Part shown: positions 25,270 through 32,300 of the stretch, piece after piece
Layout of the letters: every line of letters begins with the position of its first letter
How positions within the stretch are numbered: position 1 is the stretch's first letter
NCBI GenBank assembly: GCA_947492525.1
Contig: CANLNQ010000017.1
Location: 1-64,000, forward strand
Direction: 5' to 3'
Source: an uncultured Granulosicoccus sp.
Lineage (GTDB): Bacteria > Pseudomonadota > Gammaproteobacteria > Granulosicoccales > Granulosicoccaceae
DNA length: 64,000 bases
Program-made: the position numbers and the translations under genes
The notes under the pieces: generated by a model
What the model saw: only the letters and a program-made list of their open reading frames with translations
Databases searched by the model: none
Told to the model about the DNA's origin: nothing

Positions 25270-26759
25270 CAACCACTCTTTTTCACGGCCACAGCACCAT
25301 CGCTCTGCATACGTCGAGACACGGGAAGAAACTGGGCTGTCAGGGTATCAGCGATGTAGTGATTCCGAAAGTCAGCCGCATTGCGCGACAAGGTGTCGAC
25401 CGCGTCTATCACCTCATCCACCTTGTCATCACTCATCAAGGCTGACAGGTTCAACCGAACCCAGCCCGGCTTGTCGATCTCGTTACCTGATTCCAGCTCC
25501 GCCAGCAGCCGGTTCGAATGTGCCTCTTCAAGACCCAGCAGCCGGTGAGCATAGGAACCGGCACAGGCGCAACCCCCTCGCGCCTGGATACCGTAGACAT
25601 CGCTCAGCAAGCGAGTGAAATACTGATGGTGCACATGACCACCCGCACCATCTCGCACCCGGAAGGAGAAGATCGGCAGACTGTAATCCGCTGTCTTCGA
25701 CCCCATCAGATCGATGAAGGGATTGTCCTGCCAGACTTGCAAGGCTCGGCTACGCAGCTCGTTCTGGCGCTTCAGCAGCCACGGTGTCCCGAGCGCCTGT
25801 TTCACCATCATGACCAGCGCGGCGCGAATATCGCCCACGACATTGGGAGTCCCGGCCTCTTCACGATGCACGAGATCCCTGGCATAGACATGAGTCCAGG
25901 GAGAAACATAGGAGACCGTGCCGCCACCGGGCCAGGTTGGCGTTGAACTCGCTACGATGTCGTTGCGGACCACGGTCACGCCCGAGGCACCGGGGCCACC
26001 CGGAAACTTGTGCGAGGAATAGACGATGGCGTCCCGGGCCTCGTCGGTTCCCGCCTTCACCGACATGGGCAGGTACGGCGCGGCGCAGGCATAGTCCCAG
26101 ATGGAGATGGCCCCATGGCGTCTCATCAGTCTGCACACGGCGTCCACGTCGGTCACGATGCCGGTCACATTGGAGGCTGCCGAAAAAGCCCCGACCACGC
26201 GCTCAGCGTCGGCATGTTGCTCCAGCAGTTTCGCCAGCACGGCCAGGTCCGGCCCACCCTGCTCGCAATCCGGCAGTTCGATGACCTGTGCGCCGCTCTC
26301 TCGCCAGGGCAGCAGGTTGGAATGATGCTCATAGGGGCCCACCAGTACCACCACTTTCCGGCCTTCACGCACCATCCGAGCCAGGCCCAGCAGATTGACC
26401 AGGCGGTTGATGCCAGCGGTGGCGCCCGAACCTGTGAACAGCACACTGTACTCATCGTTACAGCCCAGTTGGGCTGCCAGATACTGACGAGCAGCCAGGC
26501 GGGTTCGTGTACAGAAGCTGCCGCAAAAGGACGCTTCGGTATGACTGTTGGAATAGAAGGGCAGGATGTGCTCCAGCACAAATGACTCAATCTGCATCAG
26601 GGCACGCCCTGATGCCACATAGTCGGCATAGATCATCGGATGCGACCCGAACGGTCCATCAACCGCTGCCTTGTTGCCTATCAGCCCCTCACGCAAGCGT
26701 TCTACCAAGCCCTCCCCCGCCAGCATGGCTGAAAATTCCGACAAGACCGAATCCGTCAT
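25269..26759 (-). CDS. Class V PLP-dependent aminotransferase/desulfurase-like enzyme
   Basis: 496 residues of the class V (cysteine-desulfurase-fold) PLP family. Landmarks are IYADYVASGRALMQIE, VLFTGSGATAGINRLVNLLG (phosphate loop), GPYEHHSNLLPWRES, and the PLP lysine in VYSSHKFPGGPG. A late RGGCACAGSYAHRLLG segment carries cysteines where desulfurases have their catalytic loop, so desulfurase or selenocysteine-lyase activity is possible. It is longer than typical NifS/SufS (about 400 residues). It is divergent from an Lrp-family regulator and coupled to an MFS gene, which points to amino-acid metabolism. Confidence 0.85.
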   Translation of the reverse strand: MTDSVLSEFSAMLAGEGLVERLREGLIGNKAAVDGPFGSHPMIYADYVASGRALMQIESFVLEHILPFYSNSHTEASFCGSFCTRTRLAARQYLAAQLGCNDEYSVLFTGSGATAGINRLVNLLGLARMVREGRKVVVLVGPYEHHSNLLPWRESGAQVIELPDCEQGGPDLAVLAKLLEQHADAERVVGAFSAASNVTGIVTDVDAVCRLMRRHGAISIWDYACAAPYLPMSVKAGTDEARDAIVYSSHKFPGGPGASGVTVVRNDIVASSTPTWPGGGTVSYVSPWTHVYARDLVHREEAGTPNVVGDIRAALVMMVKQALGTPWLLKRQNELRSRALQVWQDNPFIDLMGSKTADYSLPIFSFRVRDGAGGHVHHQYFTRLLSDVYGIQARGGCACAGSYAHRLLGLEEAHSNRLLAELESGNEIDKPGWVRLNLSALMSDDKVDEVIDAVDTLSRNAADFRNHYIADTLTAQFLPVSRRMQSDGAVAVKKSG

Positions 26760-26780
26760 GAGAACACTCGCATGTGATGA

Positions 26781-26874
26781 ATGATCGGAAAATACTATTA
26801 CAAGAGTCCCCCATATTTTTCACATATTCATGCTTGCCGAGCCCTGTTTTTCTATCATATGATCGAAAAATGAC
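26781..26874. promoter_or_regulatory. Paired direct-repeat motif between the aminotransferase and Lrp genes
   Basis: A 16-base word, ATGATCGGAAAATACT at 26781, recurs as ATGATCGAAAAATGAC at 26859, matching at 12 of 16 positions. The copies lie 78 bp apart, close to each of the divergent start codons. The spacer is AT-rich. Lrp/AsnC proteins bind repeated AT-rich sites between divergent promoters, so these are reasonable operator candidates. The second copy overlaps the Lrp start codon, which would suit autorepression. Confidence 0.4.
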
Positions 26875-27346
26875 AAGCAAGCTTGATAAAATCGATTTTC
26901 GCATTCTCGAGGAGATGCAGCGTGATTCCTCGCAATCACAGCGTAGCCTTGCCGAGAAGGTCGGCTTGTCGCAGAACGCCTGCTGGCGTCGCATCAAGGC
27001 ACTGGAAGAGGCCGGTGTGATTCGTCAGCACACGGTCATCCTCGATCGCGATCGTCTGGGAGCCGGCCTGGTGGTGTTTGTCATGATCCGTACCCGCCAT
27101 CATTCCGCCGAATGGCTGAAAACCTTCAGCAATCACGTGTCCGGCATTCCGGAAGTTGTCGATTTCTATCGAATCGGCGGTGAATACGACTACATGCTCA
27201 AGGTTGTCACGCGCGACATGAACAGCTTCGATACGGTCTACCGACGCCTGATCGAATCGATCGAACTCGATACCGTTACCTCCGTTTTTGCCATGGAGGC
27301 CATTGAAGAACAGCGGCCTGTATCACTGGGTCGGCAAGCCGACTGA
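26870..27346 (+). CDS. Lrp/AsnC-family transcriptional regulator
   Basis: 158 residues from ATG 26870 (MTSKLDKIDFRILEEMQRD); longer in-frame starts are less likely because the family begins with LDxxDxxIL. The N-terminal helix-turn-helix (SQRSLAEKVGLSQNACWRRI) is followed by the RAM ligand-binding domain, with the YRIGGEYDYMLKVVTRDM strand-loop typical of amino-acid sensors. It is divergent from the class V aminotransferase-MFS pair, which it probably controls in response to an amino acid. Confidence 0.93.
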   Translation: MTSKLDKIDFRILEEMQRDSSQSQRSLAEKVGLSQNACWRRIKALEEAGVIRQHTVILDRDRLGAGLVVFVMIRTRHHSAEWLKTFSNHVSGIPEVVDFYRIGGEYDYMLKVVTRDMNSFDTVYRRLIESIELDTVTSVFAMEAIEEQRPVSLGRQAD

Positions 27347-27688
27347 CCCCGCCTGTCATCGCCGGCTTCTGAGCAGTTGGTTTCAGACGGCCACGACACT
27401 GGACGATAAGCCTCGAAGCGCTGCCTGGACGGCGGTGATTCTGCAAAGCCCCCCCAGAGCCATCGACCGTTCGTCAATCCATATTACACAGGCCCACTGC
27501 ACTGCAAGAAAATGTGAAATCCAACTTCCCCTGCATTATCAATGCCTTGAAGGCACAAGTCTTATCCGCTTTTTGTGAAATTCACAGTGTGAATTTTCTT
27601 TTGTAAAATTCTAGTCGGATTTTCTCTAGAATGCCGCTAAGCCTTCCATAGGGCGATCACTACTGCAGCGTTTCCAGGAGCAATTTCC
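27347..27688. promoter_or_regulatory. Upstream region of the malate-synthase-like/aceA operon with overlapping palindromes
   Basis: No gene is seen in this 342-bp stretch. At 27574-27586 TGTGAAATTCACA is a perfect 6-1-6 palindrome. It overlaps a second palindrome, AAATTCACA-G-TGTGAATTT, at 27578-27596. Three copies of a GTGAAATTC-like word start at 27575, 27589 and 27603, exactly 14 bases apart. A TTTTGTAAAA palindrome covers the third. These are candidate operators for acetate or fatty-acid control of aceA. A standard CRP site has a six-base core and does not fit. Confidence 0.5.
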
Positions 27689-28030
27689 ATGGGCATGAAT
27701 CAGCACTTTCGTACCACAGCCAGTTGGGATCAAGCGGTCAACCTGCTCGATCACAGCTTTCCGCTGACTGAAGGTTCACACGGCAGTGTCACTTCCTACC
27801 TGACCTATTTCGACCACCTGGTCGCCATACAGGCAGATGGCACCACCACCGGCCTGGTACATCCTGCGCAGTTCGTGGAAGCCAGTGGCCTGGAAGATGC
27901 TCCCAGCTGCATTCGTCTGGAACACAACGGCTTGCAGGTGGAAATCGAACCCGGTTGCAGGCATGCCGGCTCATTGCAAAGTGCAACTGAACACCGCATG
28001 CAACTGCTGACCGATATAGCAACAGCCTGA
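27689..28030 (+). CDS. Stand-alone malate-synthase-G-like domain protein
   Basis: 113 residues starting at ATG 27689 with an AGGAG site eight bases upstream. The pattern LLDHSFPLTEGSHGSVTSYL, then DGTTTGLVHPAQFVEASG and APSCIRLEHNGLQVEIEP, closely follows the non-barrel alpha/beta domain of malate synthase G (recalled consensus: LDE.FPL..GSH.DVTSY, then TTGL..PAQF.GY and APS..LL.NNGLHIEI). Neither the TIM barrel nor the catalytic residues of malate synthase are present here or downstream. The small protein is probably co-transcribed with isocitrate lyase, 71 bp away. It could be a regulatory or structural partner, or a fossil that is kept. Confidence 0.65.
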   Translation: MGMNQHFRTTASWDQAVNLLDHSFPLTEGSHGSVTSYLTYFDHLVAIQADGTTTGLVHPAQFVEASGLEDAPSCIRLEHNGLQVEIEPGCRHAGSLQSATEHRMQLLTDIATA

Positions 28031-28101
28031 AACAATACAACTTCGACACATCACAGAAGCCAATCAACAATCAGTAGTCAATACCTGAACAGGACCTACC
28101 C

Positions 28102-29700
28102 ATGAATCAGTACCGAACACTTTCAACTGCCGCCGCTGACACCATTGCACGTAATGGTGATAGCTGGTCTGCCATCAATCCGGACTCGGTTGCCCGCATG
28201 CAACTGCAGAACCGCTTTCGCACAGGACTGGATATCGCTCGCTACACCGCCGGTATCATGCGCCAGGACATGGCTGACTACGACAATGATCCTGCCAAAT
28301 ACACGCAATCCCTGGGCTGCTGGCACGGTTTCATCGGTCAGCAGAAGCTGATTTCCATCAAGAAGCACTTCGGCACGACCAAAGGTCGCTACCTGTACCT
28401 CTCCGGCTGGATGATCGCCGCTCTGCGCTCCGAGTTCGGTCCATTGCCCGACCAGTCCATCCACGAAAAGACATCCGTTCCCGAGCTGATCGAAGAGCTG
28501 TACACCTTCCTCAAGCAAGCCGATGCTCGCGAACTGCGCCACATGTTCACTGAGCTGGATCAGGCGCGTGAATCCGGCAACCAGGTACTGGAAAAGTCGA
28601 TCATGGACAAGATCGATAACTATCAGACACACGTCGTACCCATCATTGCCGACATCGATGCCGGTTTTGGTAACGAAGAGGCCACTTACCTGCTGGCCAA
28701 GAAGATGATCGAAGCCGGTGCCTGCTGCCTGCAGATCGAAAACCAGGTCTCTGATGTCAAGCAATGCGGTCACCAGGACGGCAAGGTTACCGTTCCTCAC
28801 GAAGACTTTCTGGCCAAGATCAATGCCATCCGTTACGCCTTTCTCGAGCTGGGCGTGGATGACGGCCTGATCGTTGCCCGCACCGATTCCCTGGGTGCCG
28901 GCCTCACACAGAAGATCCCTGTGTCTCGCGAAGCCGGTGACCTGGGTGACCAGTACAACGCCTTCATCGCCGGCGAGGAAATCGCGTCGATGGATCAAGT
29001 CAACTCGGGCGATCTGGTCATCCGCCAGGCCGGCAAGCTGATCAAGGCTGCGCGTCTGCCCAATGGACTGGTACAGTTCAAGTCCGGCACCGGTGAAGAT
29101 CGCTGCGTACTGGACTGCATCACCGCGCTGCGAAACGGTGCCGACCTGCTGTGGATTGAAACAGAGAAGCCTCATGTCGGCCAGATCGCCGGCATGGTGA
29201 ACCGCATCCGCGAAGAGATCCCCAATGCCAAGCTGGTCTACAACAACAGCCCATCCTTCAACTGGACATTGAACTTCCGTCAGCAGGTGTTCGATGCATG
29301 GACGGAAGAAGGTCGCTCGGTGTCAGACTACGACCGCGACAATCTGATGAGCGTGGAATACGACAGCACGGAACTGGCTCAGGAAGCAGATGCTCGCATC
29401 CAGGCCTTCCAGTCAGATGCGTCCGCTCATGCCGGCATCTTCCATCATCTGATTACGCTGCCTACCTACCACACCGCAGCGCAGTCTACTGACGACCTGG
29501 CCAAGCAGTACTTCGGTGAGCAGGGCATGCTGGCCTATGTTCGCGACGTACAGCGCCGCGAGATTCGTGACGGTCTGGCTTGCGTCAAGCACCAGGACAT
29601 GTCCGGATCCAACATCGGTGATGATCACAAGGAGTACTTCTCCGGCGCTCAGGCACTCAAGGCGTCTGGCAAGGACAACACGATGAATCAGTTCGGCTGA
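28102..29700 (+). CDS. aceA: Isocitrate lyase (long-type)
   Basis: 532 residues, matching the longer isocitrate lyase subgroup (about 530 residues) of Pseudomonas-like gammaproteobacteria. It splits isocitrate to glyoxylate and succinate in the glyoxylate shunt. Seen here: WHGFIGQQKLISIKKHFG near the N-terminus, VVPIIADIDAGFGNEEATYL with metal-binding Asp residues, and the catalytic-loop KQCGHQDGK, where the Cys is the general acid. VYNNSPSFNWTLNFRQQ also fits. An AGGA ribosome site precedes ATG 28102, and a strong terminator follows. The shunt's malate synthase itself is not in the window. Confidence 0.96.
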   Translation: MNQYRTLSTAAADTIARNGDSWSAINPDSVARMQLQNRFRTGLDIARYTAGIMRQDMADYDNDPAKYTQSLGCWHGFIGQQKLISIKKHFGTTKGRYLYLSGWMIAALRSEFGPLPDQSIHEKTSVPELIEELYTFLKQADARELRHMFTELDQARESGNQVLEKSIMDKIDNYQTHVVPIIADIDAGFGNEEATYLLAKKMIEAGACCLQIENQVSDVKQCGHQDGKVTVPHEDFLAKINAIRYAFLELGVDDGLIVARTDSLGAGLTQKIPVSREAGDLGDQYNAFIAGEEIASMDQVNSGDLVIRQAGKLIKAARLPNGLVQFKSGTGEDRCVLDCITALRNGADLLWIETEKPHVGQIAGMVNRIREEIPNAKLVYNNSPSFNWTLNFRQQVFDAWTEEGRSVSDYDRDNLMSVEYDSTELAQEADARIQAFQSDASAHAGIFHHLITLPTYHTAAQSTDDLAKQYFGEQGMLAYVRDVQRREIRDGLACVKHQDMSGSNIGDDHKEYFSGAQALKASGKDNTMNQFG

Positions 29701-29735
29701 TCCCATCAGGCTGAACCCCGGTTCATGCACAAGCG

Positions 29736-29767
29736 AGGCCCTCTGGTGACAGAGGGCCTTTTTTTTT
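29736..29767 (+). terminator. Rho-independent terminator after aceA
   Basis: A perfect 10-bp stem (AGGCCCTCTG and CAGAGGGCCT) with a four-base GTGA loop is followed by an unbroken run of nine T. It lies 35 bp after the aceA stop and separates the glyoxylate genes from the lipoprotein operon. Confidence 0.95.
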
Positions 29768-29908
29768 GTCCGATCCAGCCTTGAAACAGGGCTCAGACAC
29801 GATACTCAGGCAGAAGCGGTAGACTATGCCATTCGCAAGTGATCGATACCCGTCTGTCATGGACCTGCTGTCGAACATCCGCCATCCACCTTGAAAGGAG
29901 ACTTGATC

Positions 29909-30586
29909 GTGAAGAAATTCTGGAAATGCCTGTCCACAGTTGCCCTGGTGGCGTCTCTGGCTTCCTGCGCGGCGACTGAATCAAATCGGGTCATCGAAGC
30001 GCAGACCGTCAAGACCTACAACACCAGCTACAACGGACCCCGCTACGCCCTGGTGATCGGTAACTTCCAGAACCGCTCCAGCTATCAGCGCGGATTGTTT
30101 TCCGACGGCACCGACCGGCTCGGAAGCCAGGCCAGGACAATTCTCAAGACTCACCTGCAACAGACCAACCGATTCGATGTCGTTGACAGAGACAATATGG
30201 AACAGATCGCCGAGGAGGCGCGCCTGTCTGGCACCACTCAGGCACTCGAAGGTGCCCAGGTAGCGGTTGGCGGTGATGTCACCGAATTCGGACGCAAGAC
30301 CACCGGCGACCAGCAACTGTTCGGCATCCTGGGTTCGGGCAAGAAACAGATCGCCTATGCCAAGGTTGCATTGAACCTGGTGGACGTGCGCACCGCTCGT
30401 GTCATCTACTCTGCACAGGGCGCCGGCGAATACGCCTTGTCCAACCGGGAGATCGTCGGTTTTGGCGGTACCGCCGGATACGACGCCACACTCAACGGCA
30501 AGGTACTGAACCTGGCCATTACCGAAGCTGTCAACAACCTTGTGGAAGGCCTCGAGCAAGGTGCCTGGTCACCTGTCAAGGAGTGA
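29909..30586 (+). CDS. CsgG-family outer-membrane lipoprotein
   Basis: 225 residues from GTG 29909, chosen because AAAGGAG lies eight bases upstream; in-frame TTG codons at 29891 and 29903 are too far or too near. A lipoprotein signal peptide ends in LASC at the lipobox. The CsgG-type domain shows YALVIGNFQNRSSYQ, ILKTHLQQTNRFDVVDRDN, AQVAVGGDVTEFGRK and a C-terminal LAITEAVNNLVEGLE. It is followed by DUF4810 and DUF799 lipoprotein genes, a conserved trio known from Neisseria NMB1164-1162-type loci. It is probably involved in outer-membrane assembly or secretion, but not curli, since no csg genes are present. Confidence 0.88.
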   Translation: MKKFWKCLSTVALVASLASCAATESNRVIEAQTVKTYNTSYNGPRYALVIGNFQNRSSYQRGLFSDGTDRLGSQARTILKTHLQQTNRFDVVDRDNMEQIAEEARLSGTTQALEGAQVAVGGDVTEFGRKTTGDQQLFGILGSGKKQIAYAKVALNLVDVRTARVIYSAQGAGEYALSNREIVGFGGTAGYDATLNGKVLNLAITEAVNNLVEGLEQGAWSPVKE

Positions 30587-30588
30587 GC

Positions 30589-30972
30589 ATGTCGACCATG
30601 CAGCGTCTGCCCCACCACTGGCGTCTGACGGCAGCCGCCTTGCTCAGTGCAATGCTGGCCAGCGGCTGCGTGACACCGGAGCCGCCTCTGTATCGCTGGG
30701 GCAACTACCAGGATCTGATCTACACCGGCTACAAGGACCCCGGCAGTTCGGATCCGGTCAATGATGCCCTGGCGCTGGAAGAGGACCTTCGAAGAACAGA
30801 AGCGGAAGGCATGCAGATTCCACCCGGTGTTCGCATCCATCTGGCTTATCTGTACTTCGAGCAAGGCAGAACCGATGAGGCCAGAGTACTGCTGGAAACC
30901 GAACGAGCACGCTTTCCGGAATCAGCCGTATTCGTCGATCGCCTGTTGGCACGCATGGAGCCAGGACAATGA
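30589..30972 (+). CDS. DUF4810-family lipoprotein
   Basis: 127 residues starting at ATG 30589, two bases after the CsgG-like stop with AAGGAG six bases upstream; a GTG at 30583 is also in frame. The signal peptide ends in LASGC. The mature part begins with LYRWGNYQDLIYTGYKDP, the characteristic opening of DUF4810, and then has a tetratricopeptide-like segment (RIHLAYLYFEQGRTDEARVL). It sits between CsgG and DUF799 genes in the usual order and overlaps the latter by four bases. Function is unknown; it is probably a periplasmic partner of the CsgG-like protein. Confidence 0.88.
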   Translation: MSTMQRLPHHWRLTAAALLSAMLASGCVTPEPPLYRWGNYQDLIYTGYKDPGSSDPVNDALALEEDLRRTEAEGMQIPPGVRIHLAYLYFEQGRTDEARVLLETERARFPESAVFVDRLLARMEPGQ

Positions 30973-31769
30973 AGCACGGATTCGCCAGCCGCGCCGCAAC
31001 GCTTGCCATTATCGGCAGCAGTCTGCTGAGTGCGTGCACCACCCTCCCGACGGAAGATCCCTACAGACTTTATCGGGAACTCATGCCGGAATCCATTCTG
31101 GTATTGCCGCCTGTCAACGAGTCCCTGGATGTCAATGCTCCCTATTCCTGGCTGACCACGGCCACTCTGCCTATCGCGGAACAGGGCTACTACGTTTTCC
31201 CGGTTGCCATCGTCGATGCCTTCATGAAAGAGAACGGACTGCCGAATCCGGAAGACATGCACGCAGCACCGCTGGACAAGCTGGGAGAGGTGTTCGGTGC
31301 AGATGCCGTTCTGTATGTCACCTTGACCGAGTTCGGGCAGAAGTTCGAGCTACTCAGTTCAACCACTCGCGTCAACGCTCGGGCGGTGCTGGTGGATGTC
31401 GACACCGGTCAGGAAATCTGGAACCGCACCCTGAATCATGCCGACGGCAACAACAATGGTGGCGCTCAGGCCGGCCTTCTGGGCAGCCTGATAAACGCTG
31501 CGATAACACAGGTCGGCGGCACCCTGACTGACCGTACGCACGATGTCGCGGCCATTGCCAATACCCAGTTGTTCAGAAGTTCTCGTGAAGGCTTGCTCAA
31601 GGGGCCTCGACATCCGGGATTCGCAGAACAGATGGAGGCCGCCGCGGAAGCTGCAGGCACACCGGAGGAAGCTGGCACCGCTGGCACCGCTGACACCACT
31701 GACACCACTGACACCACTGACACCACTGACACCACTGACACTGCTGATACCGCTGAGCCCGCCCTTTAA
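30969..31769 (+). CDS. DUF799 (GNA1162-like) lipoprotein with Asp-Thr repeat tail
   Basis: 266 residues. The signal peptide ends in LLSAC. The core follows the GNA1162/DUF799 family: PESILVLPPVNESLDVNAPY, ADAVLYVTLTEFGQKFELLS, then VLVDVDTGQEIWNRTL. The family fold is related to TolB-N/CsgG-like domains. The last 45 residues are a low-complexity tail of Thr-Asp-Thr repeats encoded by a 9-bp tandem repeat, so tail length may vary between strains. Its ATG overlaps the DUF4810 stop, so the three lipoproteins are one operon. Confidence 0.88.
   Translation: MKHGFASRAATLAIIGSSLLSACTTLPTEDPYRLYRELMPESILVLPPVNESLDVNAPYSWLTTATLPIAEQGYYVFPVAIVDAFMKENGLPNPEDMHAAPLDKLGEVFGADAVLYVTLTEFGQKFELLSSTTRVNARAVLVDVDTGQEIWNRTLNHADGNNNGGAQAGLLGSLINAAITQVGGTLTDRTHDVAAIANTQLFRSSREGLLKGPRHPGFAEQMEAAAEAAGTPEEAGTAGTADTTDTTDTTDTTDTTDTADTAEPAL
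31671..31751. repeat. In-frame 9-bp tandem repeat in the DUF799 gene
   Basis: Nine units of about GCTGACACC/ACTGACACC encode the Thr-Asp-Thr tail. The unit length is a multiple of three, so copy changes keep the frame. The central units are identical. Confidence 0.9.
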
Positions 31770-31775
31770 GACAAG

Positions 31776-31813
31776 TCCGGATTATCCCTCTTCGCGGGCA
31801 ATCCGGATCTTTT
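31776..31813 (+). terminator. Probable terminator between converging DUF799 and XRE genes
   Basis: TCCGGATT at 31776-31783 pairs with AATCCGGA at 31800-31807, followed by a TCTTTT run. It begins seven bases after the DUF799 stop and overlaps the 3' end of the convergent XRE gene. The 16-base loop makes it weaker than the aceA terminator. Confidence 0.45.
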
Positions 31814-32087
31814 CGACAATGCGCGCGCGATGTGCCTGCAGTCGTTCCAGATCATCGGTTTCGAACAGCTGCAGGCCGACCAGCGTGGATGCCTGAAAGA
31901 ACAGACCGACGGGAACGTCCATATTGCCCTTCTCGATTTTCTGCAATACACCCCGAGCAATATTGGCACTGACTGCCAGATCAGCCTCACTCATGCCCCG
32001 TTGAATACGCGCCAGCTTGATCATCTGGCCCAGCAACAGCACCGTTTCCGTGGTGAAAGCGGTATAGGTAGTCTCATGTGTCGGCAT
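31782..32087 (-). CDS. XRE-family (HipB-like) DNA-binding protein
   Basis: 101 residues from ATG 32087, preferred because AGGGG lies about nine bases upstream; an in-frame ATG at 32141 would add 18 residues. A helix-turn-helix of Cro/C1 type is evident: LGQMIKLARIQRGMSEADLA, then IARGVLQKIEKGN. The arrangement resembles HipB-type antitoxin repressors. There is no HipA or other toxin gene on either side, so it is an orphan regulator or an antitoxin remnant. Confidence 0.8.
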   Translation of the reverse strand: MPTHETTYTAFTTETVLLLGQMIKLARIQRGMSEADLAVSANIARGVLQKIEKGNMDVPVGLFFQASTLVGLQLFETDDLERLQAHRARIVEKIRIAREEG

Positions 32088-32194
32088 GCAGCCAGCCCCT
32101 GAAAAGATAGCAGTAGCGGTTCTCTGCCTTTTCCAGTGCACACCCTGTGCCAGCGCCGGCCTGCGAGCGCTACCGGCGCGACAACGATCGAATG

Positions 32195-32300
32195 CAGAGC
32201 AAGTTCAAAGCAAGTTCAAAGCAAGTTCAAAGCAAGTTCAGAGCAAGTTCAGAGCAAGTTCAGAGCAAGTTCAGAGCGCGTTCAAAGCAGATTCAGAGCG
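32195..32300. repeat. 11-bp tandem repeat, about nine copies
   Basis: AGCAAGTTCAA or AGCAAGTTCAG is repeated about seven times perfectly and then twice with changes, running into the last codons of the enolase-superfamily gene that ends at 32293. The units are 11 bp, one helical turn, so any protein bound to them would line up on one DNA face. The region from 32088 holds no gene otherwise. Confidence 0.9.

Noticed and set aside
27574-27586. CRP binding site upstream of the aceA operon
   Set aside because: The TGTGA/TCACA arms are three bases apart instead of six, which does not fit the CRP dimer.
28123-29175. 350-codon open frame antisense to aceA
   Set aside because: It mirrors the codon structure of isocitrate lyase, has no domain pattern, and aceA itself is unmistakable.
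29909-31769. Curli secretion operon
   Set aside because: CsgG similarity alone is present; the partners are DUF4810 and DUF799 lipoproteins, and no CsgA, B, E or F gene is seen.
31782-32087. HipBA toxin-antitoxin locus
   Set aside because: Only the HipB-like DNA-binding protein is present; no kinase or other toxin gene lies beside it.
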